Shown here in pieces: positions 11,903-23,081 of a stretch of 60,000 nucleotides of DNA. The notes under the pieces were generated by a model. That model had not been told where the DNA came from. It searched no databases and worked only from the letters and a program-made list of their open reading frames with translations. The translations under genes were made by a program, and so were the position numbers. Numbering within the stretch: position 1 is the stretch's first letter; the number at the start of each line of letters is the position of its first letter. This DNA comes from Cryptomeria japonica (taxonomy: Eukaryota; Streptophyta; Pinopsida; Cupressales; Cupressaceae), in NCBI RefSeq assembly GCF_030272615.1, contig NC_081410.1:147370849-147430848 (forward strand). Direction: 5' to 3'.

Positions 11903-12718
11903 TTAAGGAATATTACATGCAGTTCCTTGTTGCATGTCTTCCATTTGTTTTTGAAGTGCTTGTAATTGTTGTGTGAGCATAGCGAGAGGATTGTTTCCAA
12001 TATTAGTATCCCGATGGTTGATGTCACCTTGATTATTAGTGTCACCTTGATCATTAGTATCGCTATGATCATGTGTATTGTCATGATCAGTTTCAAAGGC
12101 ATGTGCTCTTAGTTTGTTTTGGTGCTTTCGTGTCAAAATCCTCAAGGATTTTGATACCTTTACTAGATAGCAGGAGGAAGTATTTATGTTTGTTAGTTTC
12201 GATGAGTTTTTCAAGAAGTTTGTGTAGGTCAGGGTCTTGTTGTGCCTCCTGAATAACTTCATCTGTTATTTATTCTTTGTCCAGATTTAGGTAGTTTTTC
12301 CAAGTGTTAACTTCTCTACATCCCATGCTTGATTTCGGCTCTTCTTCCCACTCGATGGTTTTTATAGGATCGTGTACATGCGGGCATGACTCAAGTTGAT
12401 TCAATAAATAATTTTCTCTATAGGTAAGTAAGCCGAATTGACCCTTCCACTAAATTTGATATCTTGTGATAGTGCTGACCTTTGCATGAAGGCATGTGCT
12501 TTCAAGGATTCTTCATCAAAATCAGTATTTTTACCGTGGAGATAATCACAGAAATGATGTAAAAATGTCCTATGTTTTAGAAAGATTTTGTGGTTGATAT
12601 AGAGGAACTTGTTTCTCTTCAAGATCTTCTTTTGACTAGGTTGTCTCCTTTTTAGACTATTTTTCAAACAAGGATGCTTCTTCTTGATGTGTTGAAGAAT
12701 GGTCATGCAAGTGATCAA
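11903..12718 (-). pseudogene. Gypsy-1 reading-frame remains upstream of gag
   Basis: The 12262-11903 frame has an Asp/Thr/Asn-rich tract (DTNDQGDTNNQGDINHRD) followed by PLAMLTQQLQALQKQMEDMQQG, a short amphipathic helix of the type found at the N-terminus of some plant Gypsy gag proteins. The 12718-12401 frame is a basic stretch without recognised domain, containing DFDEESLKAHAF. These probably formed the N-terminal part of gag or an upstream frame; I cannot say which. Confidence 0.5.
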
Positions 12719-13264
12719 ATTTTTAGTTGTGAGATTGATTGGATGAATATGTTTTGATCTCTAAGTCTACTCAGTCGAATAGAAGGTTTGATATGCCCCT
12801 ATTGATATGACTAAGCATGTCAAATGATATGATAAAAGCTTCCTGCTATTGGAAACTAGACGGATTTGACTAACTTGGAAAGTTAACTTGGTATTTTTAT
12901 TCTCAAAGCATACCTTACAGTTCGATAGCCAGAGTCACTGATGCCATACATTGATGTTTGTTCCCCTTGATAATTCCTTTTTCGAAATGGCAGGCAAAAA
13001 AGTGGTCGCTGACTGTGACAAGGGCGGAAATCGGTGTGCCCTGTCATCGATCGAAACAAGAGAAATATTCGACTGGGGAAAGCGGCTTGTTAGGAAGAGC
13101 AAGATGATCCGTCCTGGGTTGATTTGAAACTTGTGATCACTAGTTGATACCTCTTTGATTTGGAAGATGAAAATCTGCTTGTGATAGTTGAAAATGAAAG
13201 TCCTCATAAAAGGGTATTTAGATCTGTTTTTGGATTCTGAGAATCTCTATTGGATAAGCCTCTA

Positions 13265-13560
13265 TTTTAATTGTGCTAATCAAATGTGCTATAGGATTTT
13301 TCAAATGCACCATAGGATTATTCAAATGTTCCACAAAATGTTTCCTATGCACCAGTATTTGGGTTGAATGTGCTACAGGTTTATTCAAATGCGCCACATA
13401 ATGTTTCTTATGTGCCACTTTTTGGGTTGAATGTGCTACATGATGTTTTACATGTGCCACAATTTTATTCAAATTCACCACATCATGTTTCCTATGTGCC
13501 ACTTTTTGGGTTGAATGTGCTACGGGATGTTTTATATGCGCTATTTTGTGTTTTGCCTGA
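13265..13560 (+). repeat. Spaced repeat array, ATGTGCCA/ATGTGCTA type
   Basis: The words ATGTGCTA, ATGTGCCA, ATGCGCCA, ATGCACCA and ATGCGCTA recur roughly every 24-27 bases, separated by stretches such as TTTTGGGTTGAA and GGTTTATTCAA. A longer unit of about 120 bp (word, CATAATGTTTCTTATGTGCC, ACTTTTTGGGTTGAATG) is repeated imperfectly. The repeat translates into a pseudo-repetitive peptide on either strand, which I do not regard as a gene. Confidence 0.8.
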
Positions 13561-14454
13561 TTTTGACTTAAGTTTTGAACTAATTTTGGATGTTTTGATT
13601 TTATTGCAAGATATTTTAGGAATTCTGACAAAAATACACATCAAGCATGAAGACAATGGTCATTCTAATTCTAAACATTTGAGTATATGTTTTTTTTAGG
13701 ATGTGTTCAAATCCTCGATGTTTTCATTGGTTTACACACAAGAAAAACACACCAAGTAGACTCTTTAATTAAGGGTTATCAATAATACCATAGCCTGCAT
13801 CTAGATACTCCTTCAGCTCAAACATTTGTCTCACCCCCTAGAGGGCACCCATTTTTTTGCCGTTGTCCAGAAATTAACTCAAAGAGGATTGCTCCTCAAT
13901 TGAATCGTTATCCTGGGAGATATATCAAGAGTGTTTTGGGGGTGGATTATTCCCCACCCTTGCACTATGATATTATTAATGTCTGCATATTGAATCGACG
14001 AGGCTTCTATTTATAAAGTTTGTAATTAGGGCGCTTATGTTTGGTCTTCAGTGATAAACTCCCTCGAGAGGCTTCCCAATCTTTAGAACAAAGGCTTTAC
14101 ATATCTCAAGGATACTGGGGGAAGACTAATCACTGAGAAAAACTGTTGGAGGGGATTTTCATCAGCCTCCACATTTGATTATAGTGGGTTCAAATACTTT
14201 GCCAAAATTCATTCCCCACTTAGGTCATTCCCTTCTCACCGGCCCCCTCAAGGCAACTCGAGAAGGCAGACCCTCTAAAGGTTTTAATTGCTTGAAATGA
14301 AATAAAGCATGAAGGAGTGAGTCTGGATTTTTGGTCACCCAATTAAGGGGAGAGCATATACCTTTCATTCAAGACAAAGAAAACAATGATTAATTTTAAA
14401 CCTTCATGGAAATTGTTTTCTAAATCCTAATTGGAGATGTTGCTCCAATCAAAC

Positions 14455-14830
14455 ATGGTGTTCTTTTTACCCACAAAGCAATGATTTTCTAAACTAGGAA
14501 AATGAAATCATGGTCAATGAAAATGAAAAACACTTTGCAAAATTGACAATTGGATTGTTCTTTTTACTTGCAAAAAAAAGTATGGATCGTTCTTTTTAGA
14601 CTTTGCACAAAAAAGAGATTTGTCTTGTTCTTTTTAAACCCAAAAATAGGTTATCTCCCTAACTTACAAAATGAAAGATTTTGAATTGTTGTTCTTTTTA
14701 ACCTTGCAAGTGTGATTCATTTTAAACTCAAAAACACTAGTGAAATTCTTTTTAAACCCAAAAAGAAAGTATGAGGTTCTTTTTACTTGCTAAAAATAAG
14801 TGAATTATTTTTAATCCAACCTTGAAAAAG
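14455..14830 (+). repeat. Spaced repeat array, TTCTTTTTAAAC type
   Basis: TTCTTTTTACCC, TTCTTTTTACTTGC, TTCTTTTTAGAC, TTCTTTTTAAACCCAAAAA and close variants recur about eight times at intervals of some 30-60 bases, often followed by CCCAAAAA or CTTGCAA. On the transcribed (minus) strand this is GTTTAAAAAGAA. The spacing is irregular, so it is a dispersed motif cluster more than a strict tandem repeat. Confidence 0.7.
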
Positions 14831-14982
14831 TTAGTTTAACAAAAAAAAACTACTCCTTTTGGACCTACAAAAACCACTGTTAGAATCCTGCAACAAGCTA
14901 GATTAGTGAAAACCAATAATCCAAGTGAGCTAGACAAGCCTAATTTTTTTACTCTGTTACAAGTTTCCGCTTTGTTGTATAT

Positions 14983-15204
14983 GTGTCACAACAGATAGCG
15001 AATGTGCTATGGGAATTTACAAACATGCCAAAAGAAATAGCATATGTCCCACAAAACTATGTATATGCGCTAGAACAGACATTAAATGTGCCTCATAATC
15101 AGTCATATGCGCTAGACAATTACTCAAATGTGCTATTACGGTTGGCAGATGCGCTAACATATGAGGTTTATGCGCTACAAAATAAGGTATATGTGCTATA
15201 CTAA
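14983..15204 (+). repeat. Spaced repeat array, ATGTGCTA/ATGCGCTA type, next to the PBS
   Basis: The same eight-base words as at 13265-13560 recur here with a period of about 21-27 bases: AATGTGCTA, ATATGTCCCA, TATGCGCTA, AATGTGCCT, CATATGCGCTA, AATGTGCTA, ATGCGCTA, TATGCGCTA, ATATGTGCTA. The spacers differ from each other, so only the word is conserved. The array ends about 75 bp from the primer-binding site. Confidence 0.8.
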
Positions 15205-15277
15205 GGAAATGTGTGTTCCAATAATTCCTTAGATCATCCTGCGGAAAAAAAGTTAGAAATGTCTAAAAATAGGTTTG

Positions 15278-15296
15278 AGCCCCACGATGGGTGCCA
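15278..15296 (-). other. Gypsy-1 primer-binding site
   Basis: On the minus strand TGGCACCCATCGTGGGGCT follows the LTR end after TTTT. This resembles the TGGCGCCCACCGTGGGGC-type PBS of many plant Gypsy elements. The tRNA it pairs with was not assigned. Confidence 0.75.
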
Positions 15297-15300
15297 AAAA

Positions 15301-16780
15301 TGTATGCCTAGAAGTGTGCAGTCATACAAATGAGAAAACAAGTCAAGCACACCAATGAAATATTATGTTAGAGGATTGAAATCATAAAAACAAGCAAATG
15401 AAACCAAACTCTAAGCATGTCCCATTGTCCTCTATCTCCAAGGATCCCTTAGATTCAAGGTGGCTCTTAGCTTGGAAGAGAACTTGATCTTGGGATGACT
15501 ACTCAAAGAATGAGAGATAGTTTATGATCTAAGATCTAAATGAATGCAACTAAGATCTTAGTGATGTGCTATGGATATGAAACTTGATATGGTGCAAGAT
15601 AACAAGATTAGTATGATATTAAGCTAGCATGAGTATGATATGAAGATGATATTGAACTAGAATGGAGATTGAACTAACATGATATGCTAAAACATGATAA
15701 AAATCCATGTTATGATTGTATTCAAATGATCTAAAATGCTTATTTTAACAAAGAGAGGAAAAATGCTTAGTATTATGTGACTATAGTGTAGATACATGAA
15801 AACTTGGATTATGTAAAATGGAGAAAATGGAGCTCTATTTATAGAAGAAATGATCAAATGGATGGTCAAGAGTGAGTAATCTTAACAAGGGTCAGGATTG
15901 AAAGATATTCAATCCTTGTGAGGTTTTCAATTCAATCCTAGGTTGACAAATGTCACCTTGGGGAGGCTTGAGAGGAGATGTAAGAGGTATTAAATGTCTA
16001 AGAAGACATGGTGGTTACCTTAGGAGGTAAGGTCATGGTTGAGTTAATGGATAACCAATGGATAAAGCTTTTACCCAAAGGGTAAACAATTGTTCAAGGG
16101 TTAATAGGATAACTAGGGTCAAAGAAATGAGTGCTTGATGAGACCCCTGGGTTAGATGGGGGTTTAGCTAGAGGGAAAGTCTCTAACCATGGGTGAAGTT
16201 GGATTAACCATTAATGGTTAGGAAGACTTTGGAGACAAATTTGGGGAACTCAACAAGTTAACTTGTTGAAGAGATAAAGTCTTTAATGCATTTAGAAGAC
16301 TTTCTTCCAAGTTTGGAGAAGTGACTTCCCCAAATTTAGGGATGTGACATGATAGAAGGAATAAGGCTAGTTAAGTGGGATTAGAGGGGTTCTAGAAGAA
16401 TGCTTAGGATGCAAGTGGGAGATATTACGATTTTAATTAAATTAAAATGTTTTATTTAAACTAAAATGGATGCAACTTGCACTTGTAGGAAAATGCAAGT
16501 GGGGGGGTTTATAAATAAATTTGATTTATTTATATGCAAGGATGATTTTAATTAAATGTAAATTTAATTAAAATGGTGAAAAGGGGATTTAATTAAATAA
16601 ATAGAATTTTTTCAATTAATGGATAGAAAGGGGAATTATTCAAATGTTGTATTTGATTAGTGGTTGGTCTAAAAGAAAAGGGATATATTAAATAAACCTT
16701 AGTTTAATTTATATGTGGATAAATGATAATTAAACAAATAAAATTTATTTAATTAAGTGTACAAGTTTTAGGCGTCTACA
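15301..16780 (-). repeat. Gypsy-1 5' LTR
   Basis: Read on the minus strand it runs from TGTAGACGCC at 16780 to GGCATACA at 15301, 1480 bp, with TG...CA ends. The same ends bound the solo LTR at 20126-21479, so they are one family. The first half on the transcribed strand is dominated by AATTAAAT-type AT-rich runs. A TGACA-AA-TGTCA dyad lies at 15944-15955 and a CTTGC...GCAAG stem at 16476-16499. Confidence 0.85.
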
Positions 16781-17616
16781 TTATAGTCACATAACACTAC
16801 TGATAGATGTTATTCTTTTCCTCTCGTTTTAGGAAAGAATTCACAATAAAGAGCAGTTATAATTCTTACAATTTCTTTGTTACAAATTAACTTAGAATAC
16901 AAGAATAATACAATATTGATAAGAAAGAAGCAAAGTTTCCATAAAGTTGCAAATTCCTTTGTTGCTTCTCTGGGACGGGAAAGAGTGCTCAAGCTCAAAG
17001 TCTTAAACTTCATTGTTGTCCTATCTACCTTTTTTACAAATTCTTTTGTAACCCAATGTATTAATTAAGAAAATCAAAATAAAGCATAAAGTCCTTAAGT
17101 TGATTCTTAACTTCACTTTTGATAATGTTTTTTTTGAAATAATAATATGAAGTTCAAAGTCTTCAAGTTATGATTTCCTTTCCAAGATTACACAATAAAG
17201 CACAAAATCTTTTAAGAATAATTTTAGTATATCTCAACTAAATATAACTTGAAAGTAACAGTATGAAGCTCAAATTCTTCAAAATGATATCACAATCATT
17301 TATTGCTAATTCTATTAACAATAGTCAAGATATGACACAAAGTTCACAAATTAACAATTGCCTCTATTCTTTAACAATATTCTCTCGACACACCTTTACT
17401 TGAGTAAGAAAAGAATCTATAATAAAAATAATATAAGTACACTCTCACCACAAACCACAAATTAATCCAACACAAAGTCTGGATGCCAAAGCTTTCCTCT
17501 TATTTCATCAAGTTTGTAAATCACAATAGGAACACAAAGTTTCACTTTTTCACTTCACTTCGATAGAGTTTTGACATATAAAGTAAAGATAATAGATCCC
17601 TATTACAATGAGAAAC

Positions 17617-17658
<42 letters not shown>

Positions 17659-17869
17659 TGAGAGAGAGGTGCAGCATGAAATTAGGAAAAGTATGACTAA
17701 TTCAAAGAAGAGTCCTAATTGACTTGGGACTGTGCATTGCCTAAGTGCAAAAACTAAATACAAAATGACACTTGAGGTGTCAATGTCTTATTTAAAAATG
17801 CATCTACTATGAAAATTTCTAAGTGTCACCAAACACTCCATTTTGATCCTACTTCATGAATTCTTCGAA
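16781..17869. other. No gene; AT-rich sequence with dispersed short words
   Basis: I see no coding domain. Words such as AAGCTCAAAGTCTT, AAGTTCAAAGTCTT and CACAAAGTTCAC recur irregularly between about 16990 and 17480, which suggests an old repeat or an untranslated region of an element. The segment separates the Gypsy-1 LTR from the end of the unrecognised minus-strand frame. Confidence 0.55.
17620..17655. repeat. (AT)n microsatellite
   Basis: An uninterrupted run of 18 AT dinucleotides. Confidence 0.97.
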
Positions 17870-20125
17870 CATTTGCAAAACTGATTTCATCTGTTCTTGA
17901 CCAGGTCCTTTAGTGTGACTTGTGATGACCTTGACAAGGGTGATAAAATATCTGAGGCTCACATAGAATTTCTTATACTTCTTGAGAAGCAAGGCTAGAT
18001 CATCTAGGTTTAGTTGGATATCCACCATCTTATCAATAAAGGATAAATGTGAGAAAGCTTGTTTATCAACCTCTTCACCAATTAGTAAACTGAACTCTTT
18101 GATGATGACATATTCATGAAGGGTTTTTGGTTCTCATCGAGGAAAGTGCAAGAAAGATTTGATATCTTCTCAATGGTGTCTTGTCCTTTGTCATTGCATT
18201 CTTTTTGTGCTTTCCTCAAATCCTTGATTAGCATCTCAATTGTGTTCATCTGATGTTCTAGAATCTCTCTTTGTTCAATGTACATTTCCCTTGAAGGGAT
18301 CACTTCATTTTCAACTAGAACATCCAACTGGAAATCTTCTAACTTCAACCAAGAGTCGAAGTCCTTCTCATGTGCTTCCAATTTATTAGAAAATAAATTC
18401 AAATTTTTATCAATTTCAATTTTTACCTCCTCCAAGTTGTTTACAAGAGTGACTGTTGAATATAGGATATGAGTCCCCTGGCTCAACAATCTATCCATCC
18501 ATTCGCCAACTGTTCTCCCATGAAAATTTACTTGTTCAACTTGTTTAACAACTTTCTCATCCACGGAAGAAGTGACCGACTCAATTACATCTGATGATTT
18601 GGTAATTTTGATCAAGACCTTTGTGAGCTGATCAACTTATTTCTTCAAGTTATATTTCTTAACTTAATTCCCTTCGTTGAACATCACCACAAGATATTGG
18701 AAAGAAGTTTGAAGCATCTTCAATTGCACCCTCGTGTGTTTTTTTTCCCAAATAAATTCTTTTAATGATATAATCAGTAGACTGCACCTTATCCAAGTCT
18801 GTGTCTGGAGGAGGAATAGCCATTTCCACATACTTGTTCTTTGATTGATTTATTCTCAATATAGATAGAGTCTTAGATTTCTTTGTGACCTTGGGCTCAA
18901 CATGCACCAATTTATTAAAATCAAAATCATTCAAAGTTACAGCTTGTTTTTTTCTCTTGGGAGTGTTAGAAACTAACAGAGGTGGCAATGATGAATTTTC
19001 ATCTACTCTAGTAGTCAAAACTTGTGTAGCCAATTCCTACGACTAAACACTAGTAGTAACAATGGGTGAAGTTAAGGTAACAATGACAGGTGGATTTGAT
19101 ATGGTAGAAACCTGTGGAGGAATTTGGGTTCCTGACATAAAAGTTTCAAAATCTTCCAACATAGAAGAAGTGGCCTCAAAGAAATTGGGAAGAAAAATAG
19201 TATCAAGGTTGTCATGAGGTGTATCAAGGGAAGATTCACTTGTGGAAGTGGAAGGAATAACATGAATTTTAGGAGCTTAAGATGGAAATGACATAGTGGA
19301 ACCCAAAAGAATAGTATCAGTAACAAAGACTGAAGTAGTACCTGTGATATCACATGATGTAGAACACCATCATGTGTCTCTTGAGACTAGGAAGTACTTG
19401 GGATTTCAGGTAATCCCTCCTCATCAAACTCTCCTTGCTCTTGTTCCTACTCATTCTCTAGTTCATCTTCTTCTTCTTTCTATTTTTCACTTTCATTTTC
19501 TTCTTCTTCTCCTTCAACTTCATCATGGACTTGAGTCTCTTGAGTTAAAGACTCAACTTGACTTTTACCTTTTCCAATGGTAAACTTGAATTTCAGACCT
19601 TTAGGAGTTATACGATCCTGTTTATTTTTGGTCCTTAACTCAGAAGTATTTCGTTTAGGCCCTGCAACATCCACTTCAAATAATTCAGTTTGAAAAGGTT
19701 TCAGTTGAACACCATGTAAATTTAACCAAGCAATGGTATTATCAAGAATCATTTGGAACTTGGCCCTTATAGAAGCATTCTCCTTTTGAACCATTGAATG
19801 AGAGGCAGAGGTAATCCAACAACTTTTTTTCTCTCATATACAGGATCCAGGATGTCTCCATCCTCTTCAATATTTTCAAGAGCCTCAACAAGATCAAGAT
19901 TCTCAATTTTCTCTATTGTCAAATGACGGTATTCCAATCTGCAGACTTCCTCTTTAGTTCTGCAATCTATCCATACATTCTCAATCCAATGGATATGAGT
20001 GTAGTTCTTCTTGATATTATTCTTCATGCCCCTATATTCAAAAAAAATTCTAGCTTTGAAGAATCTCATGGGCACTCTCCTTATCTCCTCCTCCATGGAA
20101 CGGGCCTTGTAGATGGAATTGATGG
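17870..20125 (-). pseudogene. Unrecognised large reading frame, segment 3 (C-terminal)
   Basis: After the solo LTR the frame resumes as N-S-I-Y-K-A-R-S-M-E-E-E-I-R-R. It continues through 20147-19767, 19794-19480 (ending in an acidic EVEGEEEENESEK tract), a low-complexity part around 19070-19350, 19033-18659 (with a basic TPKRKKQA patch that could act in nuclear import) and 18615-18082, rich in heptad-like Leu/Ile/Val and Glu/Lys, probably a coiled coil. It fades out near 17870. Several stops and frameshifts. No transposase, polymerase or integrase motif seen. It may be a host-gene pseudogene or the extra frame of a transposon. Confidence 0.55.
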
Positions 20126-21479
20126 TGTAGACACCTAAAAGTTGCACAATGAATTAAGTAAATTTTATTCATTTAATTATCCCCAATTCTTCCAATTAAT
20201 TAAATTAAGATTTAATTAATATCCCTATTCTTATAGTTGACCTTTTTAATTAAATTAAGATTTAATTAATATCCCCTTCTTCTATCTAAGCCATTTAATT
20301 AAATCCCCCTCTCTAGTCATTTTAATTAAATTTACATTTAATTAAAAATATCCATTTATCCTCCTTCCCATTTTAATTGAATCTACATTTATTTAAATTC
20401 CCCTTTACATTTAAATAAATCAAAATTTATTTGTAAATCTCCCCACTTCCAAAATCCTACAAATGCAAGTTGCATCCCTTTTGGCTAAATTAAATCATTT
20501 TAATTTAACTAAAAAACCTATTTTCCCTCACCCACTCGCAAAATCCTACATATCCCACTTGCCTCCTAATTATCCTTCTAGAACCTATCTAATCCCCTCA
20601 CTATCCTAATTAATCCATTTTGTTTCTTCCTAGGTTGCTCACACGTGTCAGCACATATCCCCCTTCTCCCAAGGTGGGCCCACATTGACTTTTCACCTTC
20701 TCCCCCTTGTGACACTTGTCACAAGGCTAAGCTTGCAAATCTGGGACCACGTTGATCCTCACCCTCTCCCCCTTGTGACATTTGTCACAAGGCTAAGCCT
20801 TTCAACTTGGGACCACTTTCCTCCTTCAATCTTGACCCTTGATTGGTAATCAATCTTGGGCATCCATTTCTAAGCCATCAACTCTATAAGATGATCTCTT
20901 GTCTCATATCAAATGGTCCATAATCCCAATCTTGTGCATCAAAATTATAGTCTTTTGCAGGTTATCAAAGGAGCTCTCTTTGTCATCACCAAGCATAAAC
21001 ATCATCCTCAAGCATCCATAGCACATAGTTTAGCTTCATTTTAGTTGCATTTTAATCTTCCATCCTAGCTTAATTTCACTTCTTTTATAAGTTGTGCATT
21101 CTCATCTTAGTTTAATTAACTCACATAGCATACTTAGCTTTCAATTTGGAATATACTTTGCATCCTAATCACCTAGCTTGCATCCTTCATCTTCATCTTC
21201 ATCTCTTAGCACTCACTAGAATCCTAGTTGCATCCATTTTGATTTTACTAGCATTTTCATACAACTCGTTATCTAGGTTGTCATCTTGAAGATCAAGTGT
21301 TCTTCCAAGTGAGGGCCACCATGAATCTTAGAGATCTTTAGATGTACAGGACAATGAGGCGGTTTTAGAGTTTTTAATCTATTCATGTGTTTTGTTTTCT
21401 AATATCTAATGCAATGCTTCATTGGTGTGTTCGAGATGTTTTTCCCTCTTGCAGGTTGACACCACATTTTTGGCATACA
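20126..21479 (+). mobile_element. Gypsy solo LTR, same family as Gypsy-1
   Basis: It begins TGTAGACACC and ends GGCATACA, as the Gypsy-1 LTR does, length 1354 bp, with perfect 5-bp flanking repeats GATGG at 20121-20125 and 21480-21484. No PBS, internal region or second LTR. The first 300 bp are AT-rich with a 30-bp block (TTAATTAAATTAAGATTTAA...) repeated twice near 20190 and 20245. Such solo LTRs arise by recombination between the two LTRs of a full element. Confidence 0.92.
20642..20792 (+). promoter_or_regulatory. Candidate LTR regulatory block: G-box and twin dyads
   Basis: A CACGTG core (20642-20647) precedes two perfect dyads with 10-base arms and a 2-base centre: CCTTGTGACA-CT-TGTCACAAGG at 20705-20726 and the same arms with TT centre at 20771-20792. 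The dyads lie in a 66-bp direct repeat. CACGTG is a known plant bZIP/bHLH site; the factor for the dyad is unknown to me. Function is inferred. Confidence 0.45.
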
Positions 21480-21484
21480 GATGG

Positions 21485-22072
21485 AATATCTTCCTATGGC
21501 AATAGAAAACTTGAGATTTGCCTTACGATCTCCAAATTGATGCTAATGGATTGATATCATTGGCGAGCCATCTCCATAAGGATGATCTTGACTAACGGAT
21601 ACCTTGGGAGCATGAAGGGTTCTCCATCAAAGCATCCAATCTTGATACTGTATGTGGGGAATTGTAAGAAAATACAACCATATTCACTCACCACCTTTGA
21701 AGCTTCATCTAAAACTCTTTTGTTTTGAAGATCTTTGTCAAATAAGAACATGGAATGAGAAAATAAGGCATCATTGACCCTTGTGCAATGATGTAAACTC
21801 TACTTGAGAGTCAACTGAGTGAAGTACTTGTAAACAGGAACCTGGCTCCTATCACTTGTGGTAGAGAAGCCTGTAAAATTCCTCATTGAGGCAGCTACAT
21901 AGACAATGTAGGAAGTCATATAGAAATTCAAAGTGGTGGTCACCTTGGTCAATTTCTCACATAAAGTATCTACAATCTAATAACCCCAATAGATCTTCTT
22001 CTTATTCTACCTGATAATGTGAATGTACTGATACATCCACTTGTAATAAGTATTTAAAGTCAAGGGGCCTTT
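21485..22072 (-). pseudogene. Unrecognised large reading frame, segment 2 (middle)
   Basis: Directly after the Copia-A insertion point the frame goes on as P-L-T-L-N-T-Y-Y-K-W-M-Y-Q-Y. It then passes a few stop codons and the clean 21751-21557 stretch (MFLFDKDLQNKRVLDEASK, then YGCIFLQFPTYSIKIGCFDG). The pattern of alternating hydrophobic segments suggests a folded domain, but I cannot name it. A frameshift between about 21480 and 21560 is needed to join the third segment. The Gypsy solo LTR interrupts it at 21480-21484 (TSD). Confidence 0.55.
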
Positions 22073-22957
22073 TGTTAGGAAAAATGGTGTCTCAACCTTG
22101 CATTTATGTGAGGTTACTATTTATATTAAGTTTTCATTTGAGCACGAAATGGTGCGAAACTCTCCCTGAAGCTTCTGGTTGGCTAGATAAGCATTCCGGT
22201 AAAGTTTCGTCGCAAGGTCATAGCTAGTTTTGAAGATATTAAAGTTTTCGTCTTGGAAGGGTGCAATAAAATATTTAAACTTAATTTTGGGGACTTTAGA
22301 GGCTCCGAAACGCCCTGAAAAGTGGCCGTAACCGGCGAAGCGGGTTACGAGGTGATAGAGCACTTCGCGAGCTTTCCGACGCTTCAAACAGTTCGTCAAT
22401 CGGACACCCGGTTCTCAAGTTATGGCCTCCGGAAGTTTGTACTCCTGAAATAGGAAAAATAATTTGTATCGGATACATAAATGAGCTGTAAAAGGGAGCG
22501 ACACGTATTGATGTGTGCTTTAACATGTCATAGAAGGGAGATAAGGTCAGCTACACCTTATTGGGTGGTTTTAGCCCATGGTTTTGTAATACCGTTTGAC
22601 GGTTTCTTGTATTGTATCTCCTATTTATGAGGTGTGTGAGATAGAGGTTGAGAGTAAGAGTCCTATGGCTATTGAGTTGCCTCTGAATCTCTGATTAGTG
22701 ATACTCCTGCGAAGAGCTTGCTCTGCGAGTATTTTGTAATCTGTTTTTGATTGCTGAATAAAATATTGAGCTGCTTTTGGAGGGTGGGGTTTTTCTCCCG
22801 AAAGGGTTTTCCCCACGTAAATCACTATGTTGTGGTATGAATGCTATTATATCTATTTCTATTTTCTGTAACTGTTGTAATGATCTGAAAAAGTTTTGCA
22901 TTACCCTCCTCTCAAGGTTAGTGTAGGAAGTTGTTTCCGCTACTTAACTTCCTTACA
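22073..22957 (+). repeat. Copia-A 5' LTR
   Basis: Starts TGTTAGGAAAAA (the 3' copy has TGTTGGG) and ends CTTCCTTACA. A TATTTAT element at 22622-22628 occupies the place of the TATATAT box in the Copia-B LTRs and an AATAAA at 22757-22762 could serve as polyadenylation signal. Both assignments to U3/R are inferred. Confidence 0.93.
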
Positions 22958-22959
22958 AG

Positions 22960-22971
22960 TGGTATCAGAGC
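22960..22971 (+). other. Copia-A primer-binding site
   Basis: TGGTATCAGAGC two bases after the LTR, the exact initiator tRNA-Met-type plant Copia PBS. Confidence 0.95.
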
Positions 22972-23081
22972 CTGATCACCTTTGGTTTCAATTGTGGGCA
23001 GTTGGGTTTTTTGAACTAATCCAGATTTGAGTGGGAGCTTGTGCAGAAGACACTTTTTGATCTTGTTGCAGGAATATTCAG

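Larger units (their letters stand above)
12719..15277 (-). other. Gypsy-1 untranslated leader with several repeat arrays
   Basis: About 2.5 kb lie between the PBS and the first gag-like frame. They hold three arrays of spaced short repeats, annotated separately. The parts 12719-13260 and 13600-14455 show no domain I recognise; apparent frames there are short, and a frame over 13218-13631 is just the repeat translated. A later insertion inside 13690-14300 cannot be excluded. Confidence 0.6.
6061..16780 (-). mobile_element. Gypsy-1, LTR retrotransposon, decayed, 3' end replaced by Copia-1
   Basis: On the minus strand: 5' LTR (16780-15301), PBS (15296-15278), a leader of about 2.5 kb, gag remains, protease, RT, RNase H and the beginning of integrase, where Copia-1 interrupts it at 6060. 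RT-RNase H-integrase order is that of Ty3/Gypsy. Every domain has stops and frameshifts, so it is an old, non-autonomous copy. The integrase wording matches Gypsy-2 at 58.7-60 kb, so the two are related. The 5' flank after 16780 is TTATA; the partner TSD is off window. Confidence 0.87.

Noticed and set aside
13218-13699. Frames of 137 and 111 codons on opposite strands with a repetitive peptide (VAHSTQKVAHRKH-like)
   Set aside because: Both are translations of the octamer repeat array in the Gypsy-1 leader; opposite-strand frames over the same repeat and no start context or domain argue against a gene.
13265-15204. CRISPR-like array
   Set aside because: The repeat word is only eight bases, degenerate, and no cas genes exist; the setting is a plant retrotransposon leader.
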